NCBI RefSeq assembly: GCF_009729075.1
Contig: NZ_VTGY01000007.1
Span: 124,001 to 188,000, forward strand
DNA from: Mycolicibacterium sp. CBMA 226
GTDB taxonomy: Bacteria > Actinomycetota > Actinomycetes > Mycobacteriales > Mycobacteriaceae
Reading direction: 5' to 3'
DNA length: 64,000 nucleotides
The stretch's first letter is position 1; each line of letters starts with the position of its first letter. The position numbers and the translations under genes are program-made. The notes under the pieces are model-generated. The model made no database searches, had not been told where the DNA came from, and was given only the letters and a program-made list of their open reading frames with translations. This document shows, in pieces, positions 19,997 to 29,703 of this stretch.

Positions 19997-20479
19997 CTAT
20001 CCGGCCAGCTTGGCCTGCAGCCTCTTGTTCACCGCTGCCGGCAGCAGGTCGGTGACGTCGCCGCCGAGGGCCGCCACCTCTTTGGCCAATGACGACGACA
20101 CGAACGAGAACTGCGGCTTGGTCGCGACGAAGAAGGTGTCGACGCCGGCGACGTGCCGGTTCATCTGCGCCATCTGCAGCTCGTACTCGAAGTCGGTACC
20201 GGTGCGCAGGCCTTTGACGATGGCCGTCAGCCCACGGGCCCGGGCGAAGTCGACAACGAGACCCGAGCCGGCCTCGGCGCGCAAGTTCGGCAGGTGCGAC
20301 GTCGCCTCGGTGATCATCGCGATGCGCTCCTCGGCGGTGAACATGCCCTTCTTGTTGGGGTTCACCAGCACCGCCACCACGACCTCGTCGAACTGGGCTG
20401 CCGCCCGCTCGAAGACGTCGAGATGACCAAGGGTTATCGGATCGAAGGATCCCGGGCAGACCGCACCACTCATAGCCAA
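19997..20479 (-). CDS. coaD: Phosphopantetheine adenylyltransferase
   Basis: 160 residues, typical CoaD length. The N-terminal nucleotidyltransferase motif is '[19 protein letters not shown]' (T/HxGH). The '[18 protein letters not shown]' and '[18 protein letters not shown]' signatures complete the active site. It transfers AMP from ATP to 4'-phosphopantetheine in coenzyme A synthesis. [10 protein letters not shown] (20473) is an equally plausible start. It follows rsmD by 37 bp on the same strand. Confidence 0.96.
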   Translation of the reverse strand: MAMSGAVCPGSFDPITLGHLDVFERAAAQFDEVVVAVLVNPNKKGMFTAEERIAMITEATSHLPNLRAEAGSGLVVDFARARGLTAIVKGLRTGTDFEYELQMAQMNRHVAGVDTFFVATKPQFSFVSSSLAKEVAALGGDVTDLLPAAVNKRLQAKLAG

Positions 20480-20516
20480 TGACGGTACAAGGCCCCGGCC
20501 CAGCGAGCCCGACTGG

Positions 20517-21074
20517 TCAGCCGGTCCATTCCGCCATTTCCAGCCGGGTGTCGCCGTACCGCCGCTCCCGCAGCACGGTCCAGCCGTCCGGCCAGACGAG
20601 TGCCGGGCCCGAGGTCGGCCGCTCGATCACCGCGACGGCCCCCGCGGCCAGCCAGCCACCCGAAACGAGCTGCCCGACAACGGCTTCCACTTCGGTAGCC
20701 GGCACGTCGTACGGCGGGTCCGCGAACACCAGGTCCACCGGCCGCGGCGCCGGCGTCCCCGCCACACCCGCCGCCGTGCCGCACCGCACCACGGCACCGG
20801 CCACCCCGAGCTCGGCGATGTTCCGCGAGATCACCGCCGCGGCGCGCCGATCGGCCTCGACGAACAGGGCCGACGCCGCACCGCGGGACAGGGCCTCCAG
20901 CCCGAGGGCGCCCGACCCGGCGTACAGGTCGAGCACCCGGGCCCCCTCGAAATCCACGCGGGCCGCCAGCACGTTGAACAGCGACTCGCGCACCCGATCC
21001 GTCGTCGGCCGAGTTCCTTTGGCAGGCACCGAGATCCGGCGGCCGCCGTGACGGCCGCCAATGATCCGGGTCAG
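20517..21074 (-). CDS. rsmD: 16S rRNA (guanine966-N2)-methyltransferase RsmD
   Basis: About 185 residues. Motif I is '[20 protein letters not shown]' and the catalytic 'DPPY' motif is in '[13 protein letters not shown]'. The conserved N-terminus '[20 protein letters not shown]' lies upstream of the first ordinary start codon (GTG, 21029). The only codon in front of it is CTG at 21074, which overlaps the pyc stop as CTGA. I take that as the likely start; a conventional call would start at 21029 and give 170 residues lacking the IIGG segment. It is coupled to pyc. Confidence 0.87.
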   Translation of the reverse strand: MTRIIGGRHGGRRISVPAKGTRPTTDRVRESLFNVLAARVDFEGARVLDLYAGSGALGLEALSRGAASALFVEADRRAAAVISRNIAELGVAGAVVRCGTAAGVAGTPAPRPVDLVFADPPYDVPATEVEAVVGQLVSGGWLAAGAVAVIERPTSGPALVWPDGWTVLRERRYGDTRLEMAEWTG

Positions 21075-24000
21075 CTGATCACCACGAGCAGGTCGCCACC
21101 TTCCACGCCGGCCGTGGGCGTGACCGCGATTCGCGCGACGGTTCCGGCCTTGGGGGCAGTGATGGCCGCCTCCATCTTCATGGCCTCGATGGTCGCGATG
21201 GTCTGGCCCGCGTCGACCTGATCACCGACCGCGACACCGACCGTGACCACGCCCGCGAACGGTGCGGCGACATGGTCCGGGTTGGTGCGGTCGGCCTTCT
21301 CGGCGGTCGGCACCTCCGCGGCGATGGCGCGGTCGCGCACCAGCACCGGCCGCAACTGACCGTTGATCAGGCAGAGCACGGTGCGCATGCCGCGCTCGTC
21401 GGGCTCGGACACCGCCTCGAGTCCGATGAGCAGCTCGACGCCCTTCTCCAGCTGCACGCGGTGCTCGTCGCCGCGGCGCAGGCCGTAGAAGAACTGGTTG
21501 GCACTGAGCCTCGAGGTGTCGCCGTATTCCTCGCGGTGCGCCAGGAACTCCTTCGTCGGTCCGGGGAACAGCAGCCGGTTCAGGGCACCTTGGCGCACCG
21601 GGCCGGGGGTGGCCAGCTGCGCCTCGTCGTCCTCGGTCAACTGCTGCTCGGGCCGGGCCGGGCCGCGGCCCTCCAAGGCCTTGCTGCGCAACGGCTCCGG
21701 CCAGCCGCCGGGCGGGTCGCCCAGCTCACCGCGGAAGAATCCGATGACGCTGTCCGGGATGTCGTAGCGCGCCGGATCGGCCGCGAATTCATCGGCGGTG
21801 ACGTGCGCGCCGACGAGCGACAGTGCGAGGTCACCGACCACCTTGCTCGACGGCGTCACCTTCACCAGGCGGCCGAGGATGCGGTCGGCACCGGCGTAGG
21901 CGTTCTCGATCTCCTCGAACCGGTCCCCCAGGCCCAGCGCGATCGCCTGCTGGCGCAGGTTGCTCAGCTGACCGCCCGGGATCTCGTGGGTGTAGACGCG
22001 GCCGGTCGGCGACGGCAGGCCCGACTCGAACGGCGCGTACACCCGGCGCAGCGCCTCCCAGTACGGCTCGAGGTCGCAGACCGCATCCAGCGACAGCCCC
22101 GTGTCGTACTGCGTGTGCGCGGCCGCCGCGACGATCGACGACAGCGCAGGCTGACTGGTGGTGCCGGCCATCGGCGCCGAGGCACCGTCGACCGCGTCGG
22201 CACCGGCCTGCCAGGCCGCCATGTAGGTCGCCAGCTGCCCGCCGGGAGTGTCGTGGGTGTGCACGTGGACGGGCAGGTCGAAGCGAGACTTCAACGCCGA
22301 CACCAGTTTTGCCGCCGCCGGCGGCCGCAACAGACCGGCCATGTCCTTGATGGCCAGCACGTGCGCACCGGCGTCGACGATCTCATCGGCGAGCCCCAGC
22401 CAGTAGTCCAGCGTGTAGATCTGCTCGCCGGGATTGGTCAGGTCGCCGGTGTACGACATCGCGACTTCGGCTACCGCAGAACCGGTTTCACGCACGGCCT
22501 CGATCGCGGGACGCATCGATGACACGTTGTTGAGCGCATCGAAGATCCGGAAGATGTCGATACCTGTCGCGGTGGCCTCTTCGACGAAGGCCGACGTCAC
22601 CAGTTCCGGGTACGGCGTGTAGCCGACGGTGTTGCGGCCGCGCAGCAGCATCTGCAGACAAATGTTGGGCAGCGCCTCACGCAGTGCGGCCAGCCGCTCC
22701 CACGGGTCTTCCTTCAAGAAACGAAGGGCCACATCGTAAGTGGCGCCGCCCCAGCACTCCACCGAGAGCAACTGCGGGGTCAACCGCGCGATGTACGGGG
22801 CGATCTCCAGCAGGCCGGTGGACCGCACCCGGGTGGCCAGCAGCGACTGGTGCGCATCGCGGAACGTGGTGTCGGTGACGCCGACGGCCGGCGTGTCGCG
22901 CAACCAGCGTGCGAAACCCTCCGGACCCAGTTCGACCAGCCGTTGCTTCGAACCGGCCGGCGCCGCCGCCTTCAGGTCGACGGTGGGCAGCTTGTCGCGC
23001 GGGTACACCGCCGATGGGCGCGGGCCGTGCGGCTGGTTGACGGTTACGTCGGCCAGGTAGTTCAGGATCTTGGTGCCGCGGTCGGCGCTGCTGCGCGCGG
23101 TCAGCAGCTGCGGACGCTCGTCGATGAACGACGTCGTCACCTTCCCGGCAACGAAGTCGGGGTCGTCGAGCACTGCCTGCAGGAACGGGATGTTCGTCGA
23201 TACACCGCGGATGCGGAACTCGGCCAGGGCGCGCTTGGCGCGAGCCACGGCTGTCGTCAAATCCCGTCCTCGACAGGTCAACTTGACCAGCATGGAGTCG
23301 AAGTGGGCCGATACCTCGGCCCCCAGGTTGGTGCCGCCGTCGAGCCGGATGCCGGCGCCGCCCGGCGTGCGGTACGCCGTGATCCGGCCGGTGTCGGGGC
23401 GGAAGCCGTTGGCCGGATCCTCGGTGGTGATGCGGCACTGCAGCGCCGCGCCGCGGGCCTGCATGGTGTCCTGACTCAGGCCCAGCTCCTCCAGCGACGA
23501 GCCGGAGGCGATACACAACTGCGACGCGACCAGGTCGACGGCCGTGATCTCCTCGGTCACGGTGTGCTCGACCTGGATGCGCGGGTTCATCTCGATGAAG
23601 ACGTGCTGGCCACGCTCGTCGACGAGGAACTCGACGGTGCCGGCGCAGGTGTATCCGATCTGCCGGGCGAAGGCCACGGCGTCATTACACATGCGCGTCC
23701 GCAGTTCGGGATCGAGGTTCGGCGCGGGCGCCAGCTCGATGACCTTCTGGTGCCGGCGCTGGACGCTGCAGTCACGCTCGAACAGGTGCATGACGTTGCC
23801 GTGGGTGTCGGCGAGGATCTGCACCTCGATGTGCCGCGGGTTGACGACGGCCTGCTCCAGGAACACCGTCGGGTCACCGAAGGCCGAGTCGGCTTCGCGG
23901 GACGCGGCCTCGATGGCCTCCCGCAGGTCGGCCGGGTCGGCCACTCGGCGCATACCGCGGCCACCACCACCGGCGACGGCCTTGACGAACAACGGGAACT

Positions 24001-24454
24001 GCATGTGCTCGGCAGCCGCGAGAAGGTCGTCGACCGACGATGACGGTGCCGACGAGGCCAGCACGGGCAGCCCGGCGGCGCGCGCCGACTCGATGGCCCG
24101 CGCCTTGTTGCCGGTCAGTTCGAGAATGTCGGAGCTGGGTCCGACGAATGTGATGCCCGCGGCAGCGCACGCCGCTGCGAGTTCGGGATTCTCCGAGAGG
24201 AAGCCGTAGCCCGGGTAGATCGCGTCGGCGCCGCAGGCCAACGCGGTGGCGATGATGTCGTCGACGTTCAGGTACGCGCGGACCGGATGGCCCTTCTCAC
24301 CGATCTGGTACGACTCGTCAGCCTTGAGCCGGTGCAGCGAGTTGCGATCCTCGAACGGGTACACCGCGACGGTGGCGATGCCCAGTTCGTTGGCTGCGCG
24401 AAAGGCCCGGATCGCGATCTCGCCGCGATTGGCCACCAGAAGTTTGGAAATCAC
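21071..24454 (-). CDS. pyc: Pyruvate carboxylase
   Basis: 1127 residues, full length for the single-chain enzyme. In order: biotin carboxylase with '[13 protein letters not shown]', the ATP-grasp Gly-rich loop '[15 protein letters not shown]' and '[16 protein letters not shown]'; carboxyltransferase with '[18 protein letters not shown]' and the metal site '[11 protein letters not shown]'; and a biotinyl domain with AMKME, whose Lys near 1093 carries biotin. It makes oxaloacetate from pyruvate and bicarbonate (anaplerosis). The stop overlaps rsmD. Confidence 0.97.
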   Translation of the reverse strand: MISKLLVANRGEIAIRAFRAANELGIATVAVYPFEDRNSLHRLKADESYQIGEKGHPVRAYLNVDDIIATALACGADAIYPGYGFLSENPELAAACAAAGITFVGPSSDILELTGNKARAIESARAAGLPVLASSAPSSSVDDLLAAAEHMQFPLFVKAVAGGGGRGMRRVADPADLREAIEAASREADSAFGDPTVFLEQAVVNPRHIEVQILADTHGNVMHLFERDCSVQRRHQKVIELAPAPNLDPELRTRMCNDAVAFARQIGYTCAGTVEFLVDERGQHVFIEMNPRIQVEHTVTEEITAVDLVASQLCIASGSSLEELGLSQDTMQARGAALQCRITTEDPANGFRPDTGRITAYRTPGGAGIRLDGGTNLGAEVSAHFDSMLVKLTCRGRDLTTAVARAKRALAEFRIRGVSTNIPFLQAVLDDPDFVAGKVTTSFIDERPQLLTARSSADRGTKILNYLADVTVNQPHGPRPSAVYPRDKLPTVDLKAAAPAGSKQRLVELGPEGFARWLRDTPAVGVTDTTFRDAHQSLLATRVRSTGLLEIAPYIARLTPQLLSVECWGGATYDVALRFLKEDPWERLAALREALPNICLQMLLRGRNTVGYTPYPELVTSAFVEEATATGIDIFRIFDALNNVSSMRPAIEAVRETGSAVAEVAMSYTGDLTNPGEQIYTLDYWLGLADEIVDAGAHVLAIKDMAGLLRPPAAAKLVSALKSRFDLPVHVHTHDTPGGQLATYMAAWQAGADAVDGASAPMAGTTSQPALSSIVAAAAHTQYDTGLSLDAVCDLEPYWEALRRVYAPFESGLPSPTGRVYTHEIPGGQLSNLRQQAIALGLGDRFEEIENAYAGADRILGRLVKVTPSSKVVGDLALSLVGAHVTADEFAADPARYDIPDSVIGFFRGELGDPPGGWPEPLRSKALEGRGPARPEQQLTEDDEAQLATPGPVRQGALNRLLFPGPTKEFLAHREEYGDTSRLSANQFFYGLRRGDEHRVQLEKGVELLIGLEAVSEPDERGMRTVLCLINGQLRPVLVRDRAIAAEVPTAEKADRTNPDHVAAPFAGVVTVGVAVGDQVDAGQTIATIEAMKMEAAITAPKAGTVARIAVTPTAGVEGGDLLVVIS

Positions 24455-24488
24455 CCAGTGACCCTAGCGGGTACGCCCGGGTGGCGCG

Positions 24489-25097
24489 CTAGATCAGCGT
24501 GGACCAATAACTCCAGAATCGATCAAGGATGAGCAACGCGATCGCGGTGATCCACACGGCGTACAGCGGCCACCGCCACTGGTACAGGATGTCCACCACT
24601 TTGCTGCCACCGGCCAAGGGCCGCAACGCAATTGACGCCACCACGATCAGCAGTGCCATGGTGACGACCCACACCACCATGCAGTACGGGCACAGGGCGC
24701 CGATCTCGTACAGGCTCTGATAGATCAGCCAGTGCACGAACACCGCGCCCAGCAGCGTGCCACCGGCCAGGCCCGCCCAGTACCACCGCGGCAGCCGTAC
24801 TCCCGCGACCGCCAGCACACCGGTCACAGTCACCACGCTGAAGGCCGCGATGCCGATGAGCGGGTTCGGGAATCCGAACAGCGATGCCTGTTTGGTCAGC
24901 ATCACCGACCCGCACGACAGGACAGGGTTGATGCTGCACGACGGGACGTACGACGGGTTCTGCAGCTGCCGGACCTTCTCGACGGTCAGCACGAAAGCGG
25001 CGACCCCGCCGATGATGCCGGCCAGGAGAATCCAGACGGCGGCGGGGCGGCTGACCGCCACCCCGGCCTGCCGTTCGGATGTCTCGACGTCGGTCAC
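24489..25097 (-). CDS. Vitamin K epoxide reductase (VKOR) family membrane protein
   Basis: 202 residues, about five transmembrane helices. The loop cysteines are in 'PSCSINPVLSCGSVMLTKQA' and the quinone-proximal CxxC is in 'IGALCPYCMVVWVV'. VKOR is the DsbB-equivalent in mycobacteria: it re-oxidises an exported DsbA-like protein and passes electrons to menaquinone. Its start overlaps the upstream DsbA-like gene by 4 bp, so the oxidase and its partner are translated together. It is the positional equivalent of Rv2968c. Confidence 0.93.
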   Translation of the reverse strand: MTDVETSERQAGVAVSRPAAVWILLAGIIGGVAAFVLTVEKVRQLQNPSYVPSCSINPVLSCGSVMLTKQASLFGFPNPLIGIAAFSVVTVTGVLAVAGVRLPRWYWAGLAGGTLLGAVFVHWLIYQSLYEIGALCPYCMVVWVVTMALLIVVASIALRPLAGGSKVVDILYQWRWPLYAVWITAIALLILDRFWSYWSTLI

Positions 25098-25927
25098 TGG
25101 TGCGGCGCCGGAGCGGGCTGCGGTGCCGGGGCGCCCGGAGCCGGCGCGGCGGGGGGCGCCGACGCCGCGGACAGGTTCGGCAGATCAGGCGCGATGGCCT
25201 TGATCTTGTCGATCAGGCTGGCCGGGTCGCCGTTGGGGACGAGGTTGGTGTCGGTGCCGTTGATCTTGATGGTCGGGGTGCCCTGGATCTGCGCGTTGCG
25301 GGCCATGTTGTTGACCATCTCGGTGTAGACGCCGTTCTCGACGCACTTGCTGAGCGGGTCGTTCGGGCCGACGGCGACACCGGACTGACGCGCGTACTCC
25401 AGCAACTTGGCGTTGTCGGGGAAGGTGGCCGCGGTTTCCTCGGGCTGGTTCTTGTACAGCGCTTCGTGGAAGCGCCGGAACGCGGTCTTGTCCTCGTCGG
25501 CGACGCAGTACGCGATGGCGCCCGCGCGCGTCGAGTACGACCTCGGGTCGCCACGACCGATGATCGAGACGATGTTGTAGTCGACTGCGATGTCGCCATT
25601 GTCGATCAGCTTGGCGATGGTCGGGCCGTACGTCTTCTCGAATTCGCCGCAGACCGGGCAGAGGAAGTCCTCGTAGATCCTGAGGGTGACCTTCGGGTCT
25701 TTCGTGCCGGGGTTGGTGACGACGTTGCTCGCCGCGATCTGAACCGCCTGCACCTTGTGCGGGTCGGCCTTCGGCTTGCCGTTCATGACGATGTACGCCA
25801 CCAGCACCACCGCGAAAATGATGACGAGCGCGGTCAGCCCGCCCTTGACCACCAAGTCGCGCTTGCGGTCGGCGGCCTTCAGGTCGTAGCTGGCGTTCTT
25901 CGATGACTTCGACGATTTCGACGGCAC
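25094..25927 (-). CDS. DsbA-like thiol:disulfide oxidoreductase, membrane-anchored
   Basis: 277 residues from a GTG start. A Lys-rich cytoplasmic N-terminus (about 1-30) is followed by one transmembrane helix ('GGLTALVIIFAVVLVAYIVM') and an exported thioredoxin/DsbA fold. The redox site is the CPVC in 'YEDFLCPVCGEFEKTYGP', and the cis-Pro loop is 'IQGTPTIKINGT'. The C-terminus is Ala/Pro-rich. Its expected role is disulfide formation in secreted proteins, re-oxidised by the coupled VKOR. Confidence 0.93.
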   Translation of the reverse strand: MPSKSSKSSKNASYDLKAADRKRDLVVKGGLTALVIIFAVVLVAYIVMNGKPKADPHKVQAVQIAASNVVTNPGTKDPKVTLRIYEDFLCPVCGEFEKTYGPTIAKLIDNGDIAVDYNIVSIIGRGDPRSYSTRAGAIAYCVADEDKTAFRRFHEALYKNQPEETAATFPDNAKLLEYARQSGVAVGPNDPLSKCVENGVYTEMVNNMARNAQIQGTPTIKINGTDTNLVPNGDPASLIDKIKAIAPDLPNLSAASAPPAAPAPGAPAPQPAPAPHQ

Positions 25928-25975
25928 GGCGTCAAGGGTACCGACGCGATCCCGGAAGTCCGCCGTACCCGTGCC

Positions 25976-27127
25976 TCAGCGGGTGAGGTGCGCGCGAAAC
26001 GCTGAGATGAAGTCCGCCGTCGCGACGGCACTGTCGCCGCCGAGAGGGAAGAAATTCGCGAAGGCGTGGATCAGGGAACCGTAGGTGCGGTGGTCCACCG
26101 GCACGCCGGCGGCGGCCAGCGCCGCGGCGTAGGCGTCGCCTTCGTCACGCAGCGGATCGAACCCGCCGGTGAGCACCAGCGCGGGCGGCAGGCCCGACAA
26201 ATCCTCGGCCAGCAGCGGCGAGACCCGCGGGTCCGCCGGATCGAGCGCCGATTCGGCGAGGTAATTGGCCCGGAACCAGTCCATGTCGATCTTGCTGAGG
26301 AAGTAGCCTTCGGCGAACAGCACCTTCGACCGGGTGTCCCCGGCGAAATTGGTGACGGGATAGATCAGCAGTTGCAGCACCGGCAGCGGTTTGTGGTTGT
26401 CGCGGGCCCGCTGCGACACGACGGCCGCCAGGTTGCCGCCGGCGCTGTCGCCACCGACCGCGATCTTCGCCGGGTCGGCGCCCAGACGCGCCGCGTTCTC
26501 CACACACCAGAGATAGGTGGCGTAGCAGTCGTCGGAGGCGGCCGGAGCCGGATGCTCGGGGGCCAGCCGGTATTCAACGGACACGACGTGCACGCCGGCG
26601 TCGCGGGTGATGAGGCGGCACAGACCGTCGTGCGACTCGATACCGCCGACGACGAAGCCACCACCGTGGAAGAAGACCAGCATCGGCGCCGGGCCGGTGC
26701 CGTCGGGCTGGTAGTGCCGGGCGCGGAGGGGTTCGGTCGGGCCGGGGATGGTGAGGTCCGTCGTCGCCACGGCGATGCCCGGATCCAGACCCTGCGACAG
26801 CCTCGCGATCTCGGCCCGCGCGACCGTGACGTCGCTGCTGACGACCAGGCCACCGGCGCCACTGGCGTTCTGCGCCGTCAGCATCAGCTGCAGGGTGGTG
26901 TCGAGGGTGTTGCCGTCGATGGTGACGCGGCGGCCGCCGAGCAGCACGCGCTTCAGCAGGTCGGGGATCCTGGGCAGTGCCTTCAGCGCGAGCGCGCCGA
27001 CTTTGCCCTGCACCGCCAGGCGCAGCCGGCTGGGCCGTCCCGCGACCGGATGCTCCGGCCGGACGACCAGTTCGGCGTCGGTTGTCACTGCCGCCTGCAC
27101 AGCGTCGCCTGGCATGCTCATGGTCAT
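25976..27127 (-). CDS. lipN: HSL-family alpha/beta hydrolase (LipN-like esterase)
   Basis: 383 residues from the ATG at 27127 ([13 protein letters not shown]), preceded by GAAGGA. It is a hormone-sensitive-lipase-family esterase. The oxyanion motif is 'VFFHGGGFVVGG', the nucleophile elbow 'GGDSAGGNLAAV', the Asp is in 'GGFDPLRDEGDAY', and the His is in 'SLIHAFANFF'. It hydrolyses short-chain acyl esters. It is the positional equivalent of Rv2970c. The start codon overlaps that of the divergent reductase gene by 2 bp, so each gene's leader lies inside the other. Confidence 0.88.
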   Translation of the reverse strand: MTMSMPGDAVQAAVTTDAELVVRPEHPVAGRPSRLRLAVQGKVGALALKALPRIPDLLKRVLLGGRRVTIDGNTLDTTLQLMLTAQNASGAGGLVVSSDVTVARAEIARLSQGLDPGIAVATTDLTIPGPTEPLRARHYQPDGTGPAPMLVFFHGGGFVVGGIESHDGLCRLITRDAGVHVVSVEYRLAPEHPAPAASDDCYATYLWCVENAARLGADPAKIAVGGDSAGGNLAAVVSQRARDNHKPLPVLQLLIYPVTNFAGDTRSKVLFAEGYFLSKIDMDWFRANYLAESALDPADPRVSPLLAEDLSGLPPALVLTGGFDPLRDEGDAYAAALAAAGVPVDHRTYGSLIHAFANFFPLGGDSAVATADFISAFRAHLTR

Positions 27128-27974
27128 GGCTGATCCTTCAGGTGCTCCGAGTCCAACACTGACACTCAACGACGGTACGTCCATTCCCGTGGTGGGTCTC
27201 GGGGTGTGGCAGACACCGGCCGAGGACACCGAACGCGCCGTCACTGCAGCATTGCACGCGGGATATCGCCATATCGACACCGCCGCGGCCTACGGCAACG
27301 AAGACGGTGTCGGCCGGGCCGTCGCCGCCTCCGGCATTCCGCGCGAAGACGTCTTCGTCGTGACCAAGCTGTGGAACTCCGATCAGGGTTATGAGAAGAC
27401 CCTCGCCGCGTTCGACGCCAGCATGGCGCGGCTGGGGCTCGACTACCTCGACCTCTACCTGATCCACTGGCCGACGCCCGCGCAGAACCTGTTCATCGAC
27501 ACCTTCAAGGCTTTCGCCCACCTGCGCGACCAGGGCCGGATCCGATCGATCGGCGTCAGCAACTTCGAGCCTGAGCACCTCAAACTGCTCATCGACGCGA
27601 CCGGGATCGTGCCCGCGGTGAATCAGATCGAACTGCATCCGCGACTGCCGCAGGCCGAGCTGCGCGAAGTGCACGCGCGTTACGGCATCGCCACCGAGGC
27701 CTGGAGCCCGCTGGGGCAGGGTTCCCTGCTCGAAGACCCGATCGTCACCACCATCGCGGAGCGACACGGAAAAACGCCAGCGCAGGTGCTGATTAGGTGG
27801 CATATACAGCTGGGTAATATCGTCATCCCGAAATCGGTGAACCCAGACCGGATTGCGAGCAATTTCAACGTGTTTGATTTCGAGCTGAGCGAGGCGGACA
27901 TCGCGTCCATCGCGACCCTCGACAACGGCACCCGCCTGGGCCCGGATCCACGAACATTCAACTTCACAGGGTAG
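27126..27974 (+). CDS. Aldo/keto reductase, copy 1
   Basis: 282 residues. It is an NADPH-dependent (alpha/beta)8 reductase. The catalytic tetrad is visible as Asp and Tyr in '[15 protein letters not shown]', Lys in '[13 protein letters not shown]' and His in '[10 protein letters not shown]'. '[13 protein letters not shown]' and the C-terminal '[15 protein letters not shown]' form the cofactor site. Alternative in-frame ATGs (27114, 27120) exist. It is followed 5 bp later by a paralog. The substrate is unknown; the relative in M. tuberculosis is Rv2971. Confidence 0.92.
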   Translation: MADPSGAPSPTLTLNDGTSIPVVGLGVWQTPAEDTERAVTAALHAGYRHIDTAAAYGNEDGVGRAVAASGIPREDVFVVTKLWNSDQGYEKTLAAFDASMARLGLDYLDLYLIHWPTPAQNLFIDTFKAFAHLRDQGRIRSIGVSNFEPEHLKLLIDATGIVPAVNQIELHPRLPQAELREVHARYGIATEAWSPLGQGSLLEDPIVTTIAERHGKTPAQVLIRWHIQLGNIVIPKSVNPDRIASNFNVFDFELSEADIASIATLDNGTRLGPDPRTFNFTG

Positions 27975-27979
27975 GTGAC

Positions 27980-28816
27980 ATGGCCTCCGCAGAGATTCCC
28001 AATGTGGCGCTCCACGACGACAACACGATTCCGGCGCTCGGCCTCGGTGTCGCCGAGCTGTCGGACGCCGACACCGAGCGCGCCGTCTCGGCCGCGCTCG
28101 AGATGGGCATCCGGCTGATCGACACGGCGTCCGTCTATGGCAACGAGGAGGCCGTCGGCCGGGCCATCGCCGCGTCGGGCATCCCGCGCGCCGAGATCTT
28201 CCTGACCACCAAGCTGGCCAACGCCGACCAGGGCTTCCAGGCCGGGCAGGACGCATTCAAGGTCAGCCTGGACAAGCTCGGCATGGAGTACGTGGACCTG
28301 TACATGATCCACTGGCCCGCCGGCGACATCAGCAAGTACGTCGACAGCTGGGGCGCTCTCATCAAGCTGCACAACGACGGCACCGCGAAGTCCATCGGCG
28401 TCTGCAACTTCTCGGACGAGGACCTGTCCACCATCATCGACCTGAGCTACGTCAGCCCGGTGGTCAACCAGATCGAGCTGCACCCGCTGCTCAACCAGTC
28501 GGCGCTACGCGCGGTGCACGCCGAGCGCGGCATCGTCACGCAGGCCTACAGCCCGCTGGGCGTCGGCAACCTGCTGACCCACCCGACCGTGCAGTCCATC
28601 GCCGCGGAGTACGGCAAGACCCCGGCCCAGGTGCTGATCCGGTGGAGCCTGCAGCTGGGCAACTCGGTCATCCCCCGCTCGTCGTCGCCGGAGCGCATCG
28701 CAGAGAACCTCGACGTGTTCGGCTTCGAGTTGGCCACCGAGCACATGGACGGCCTCAACGGGTTGGATGACGGCACCCGGTACCGCCCGGACCCCGCCAC
28801 CTACACGGGCATCTGA
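27980..28816 (+). CDS. Aldo/keto reductase, copy 2
   Basis: 278 residues. It is clearly paralogous to the preceding gene and has the same active-site set: '[15 protein letters not shown]', '[12 protein letters not shown]', '[11 protein letters not shown]', '[13 protein letters not shown]' and '[14 protein letters not shown]'. The 5-bp gap and a GGTAGGTGAC leader suggest co-translation. A strong terminator follows at 28845. A role in carbonyl detoxification is plausible but not shown. Confidence 0.92.
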   Translation: MASAEIPNVALHDDNTIPALGLGVAELSDADTERAVSAALEMGIRLIDTASVYGNEEAVGRAIAASGIPRAEIFLTTKLANADQGFQAGQDAFKVSLDKLGMEYVDLYMIHWPAGDISKYVDSWGALIKLHNDGTAKSIGVCNFSDEDLSTIIDLSYVSPVVNQIELHPLLNQSALRAVHAERGIVTQAYSPLGVGNLLTHPTVQSIAAEYGKTPAQVLIRWSLQLGNSVIPRSSSPERIAENLDVFGFELATEHMDGLNGLDDGTRYRPDPATYTGI

Positions 28817-28844
28817 GGCCCTCCGCTTCACCTGATTCAGACGC

Positions 28845-28888
28845 AATAGGGTCGTCCTCCTGGCAGGGAGGACGACCCTATTTGTTTT
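28845..28888 (+). terminator. Rho-independent terminator after the aldo/keto reductase pair
   Basis: Perfect 16-bp arms (28845-28860 and 28867-28882) with a six-base loop, followed by TGTTTT. It closes the two-gene reductase operon 28 bp after the stop. Confidence 0.9.
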
Positions 28889-29097
28889 GGCTCCCCCGCG
28901 CTCGAACAACGCAGACGACTGCCGGCGCTCCCCCTGTCACAGATGTGTCCAATGTGCCGCATGTGCCAGGTGTCGCATAACACGCAGCAATTCATTTGCA
29001 TTAACGATGTTTGCGATTACGTCGCATGGGTTAATTTATTATTGCGTCTTCAATCCGACGCAATGGCGCAGCATCGAAGCAGGGGGTTCGGAGAGAG

Positions 29098-29703
29098 ATG
29101 GTCCATCCATTCGATAGCACATCAGAATTAACGATACCGACAATATCTGGTATCGCCCGCCGCTTGTCAATAGGCGCGGCAACAATCGGAATGGGCGCAT
29201 TGGTGCTTGCGTGCGCAACCGGTACGGCCCAGGCCGACACTTCCCATTCCGTCGGTAGCCACAGCAACGCGCCCAGCTCGAGCGCGGCCAAATCGACACC
29301 AAGGGCAGCCGCGGCCACAGCTAGGGCGGCAACCGCGGCCACACCCAGGGTGGCAGCCGCAACCACCCCGGTCGACAGCATCGGGCAAGCGCTCAACGGC
29401 ACCGTCCAGACCATCGGCGGCGCGCTCAACGGCACTGTTCAGACCGTCGGGGGCGCGTCGAACGGCACTGTTCAGACCGTCGGGGGGGCCTCCAACGGCA
29501 CTGTTCAGACCGTCGGGGGCGCGTCGAACGGCACCGTCCAGACCGTCGGCGGGGCCTCCAACGGCACCGTCCAGACCGTCGGCGGGGCCTCCAACGGCAC
29601 CGTCCAGACCGTCGGGGGCGCAGCCAACGGCACCATCCAGACCATCGGCGGCGCGCTCAACGGCACCATCCAGACTCTCGGCGGCTTATTCGGGCGCCGC
29701 TAG
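29098..29703 (+). CDS. Exported protein with nine 11-residue NGTVQTVGGAS repeats
   Basis: 201 residues, preceded by GGAGAGAG. The N-terminus has a hydrophobic export-like segment at about residues 22-45 ('SIGAATIGMGALVLACATGT' then AQA-D), consistent with signal peptidase I cleavage. An Ala/Ser/Thr-rich linker (about 60-95) leads to nine tandem 11-residue repeats of the form A-x-N-G-T-V-Q-T-V-G-G, ending LGGLFGRR. The repeats look like short beta/amphipathic units of a cell-wall or surface protein. There is no PE/PPE or LPXTG signature. I do not recognise the gene. It lies alone in an AT-richer island between two strong hairpins. Confidence 0.75.
   Translation: MVHPFDSTSELTIPTISGIARRLSIGAATIGMGALVLACATGTAQADTSHSVGSHSNAPSSSAAKSTPRAAAATARAATAATPRVAAATTPVDSIGQALNGTVQTIGGALNGTVQTVGGASNGTVQTVGGASNGTVQTVGGASNGTVQTVGGASNGTVQTVGGASNGTVQTVGGAANGTIQTIGGALNGTIQTLGGLFGRR
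29389..29693 (+). repeat. Nine 33-bp tandem repeats in coding sequence
   Basis: Each unit encodes 11 residues centred on AACGGCACCGTCCAGACC. Units 2-4 share ACTGTTCAG, while units 1 and 5-7 share ACCGTCCAG. Silent differences thus occur in blocks, which suggests recent stepwise duplication or slippage. Confidence 0.85.

Noticed and set aside
29389..29693. Possible CRISPR array (regular 33-bp periodicity)
   Set aside because: Units are directly adjacent with no spacers, keep an open frame, and vary mainly at synonymous sites. They are coding tandem repeats.
29098..29703. PE/PPE-type protein
   Set aside because: No Pro-Glu or Pro-Pro-Glu N-terminal motif or 100/180-residue PE/PPE domain is present; only the Gly/Asn-rich repeat is superficially similar.
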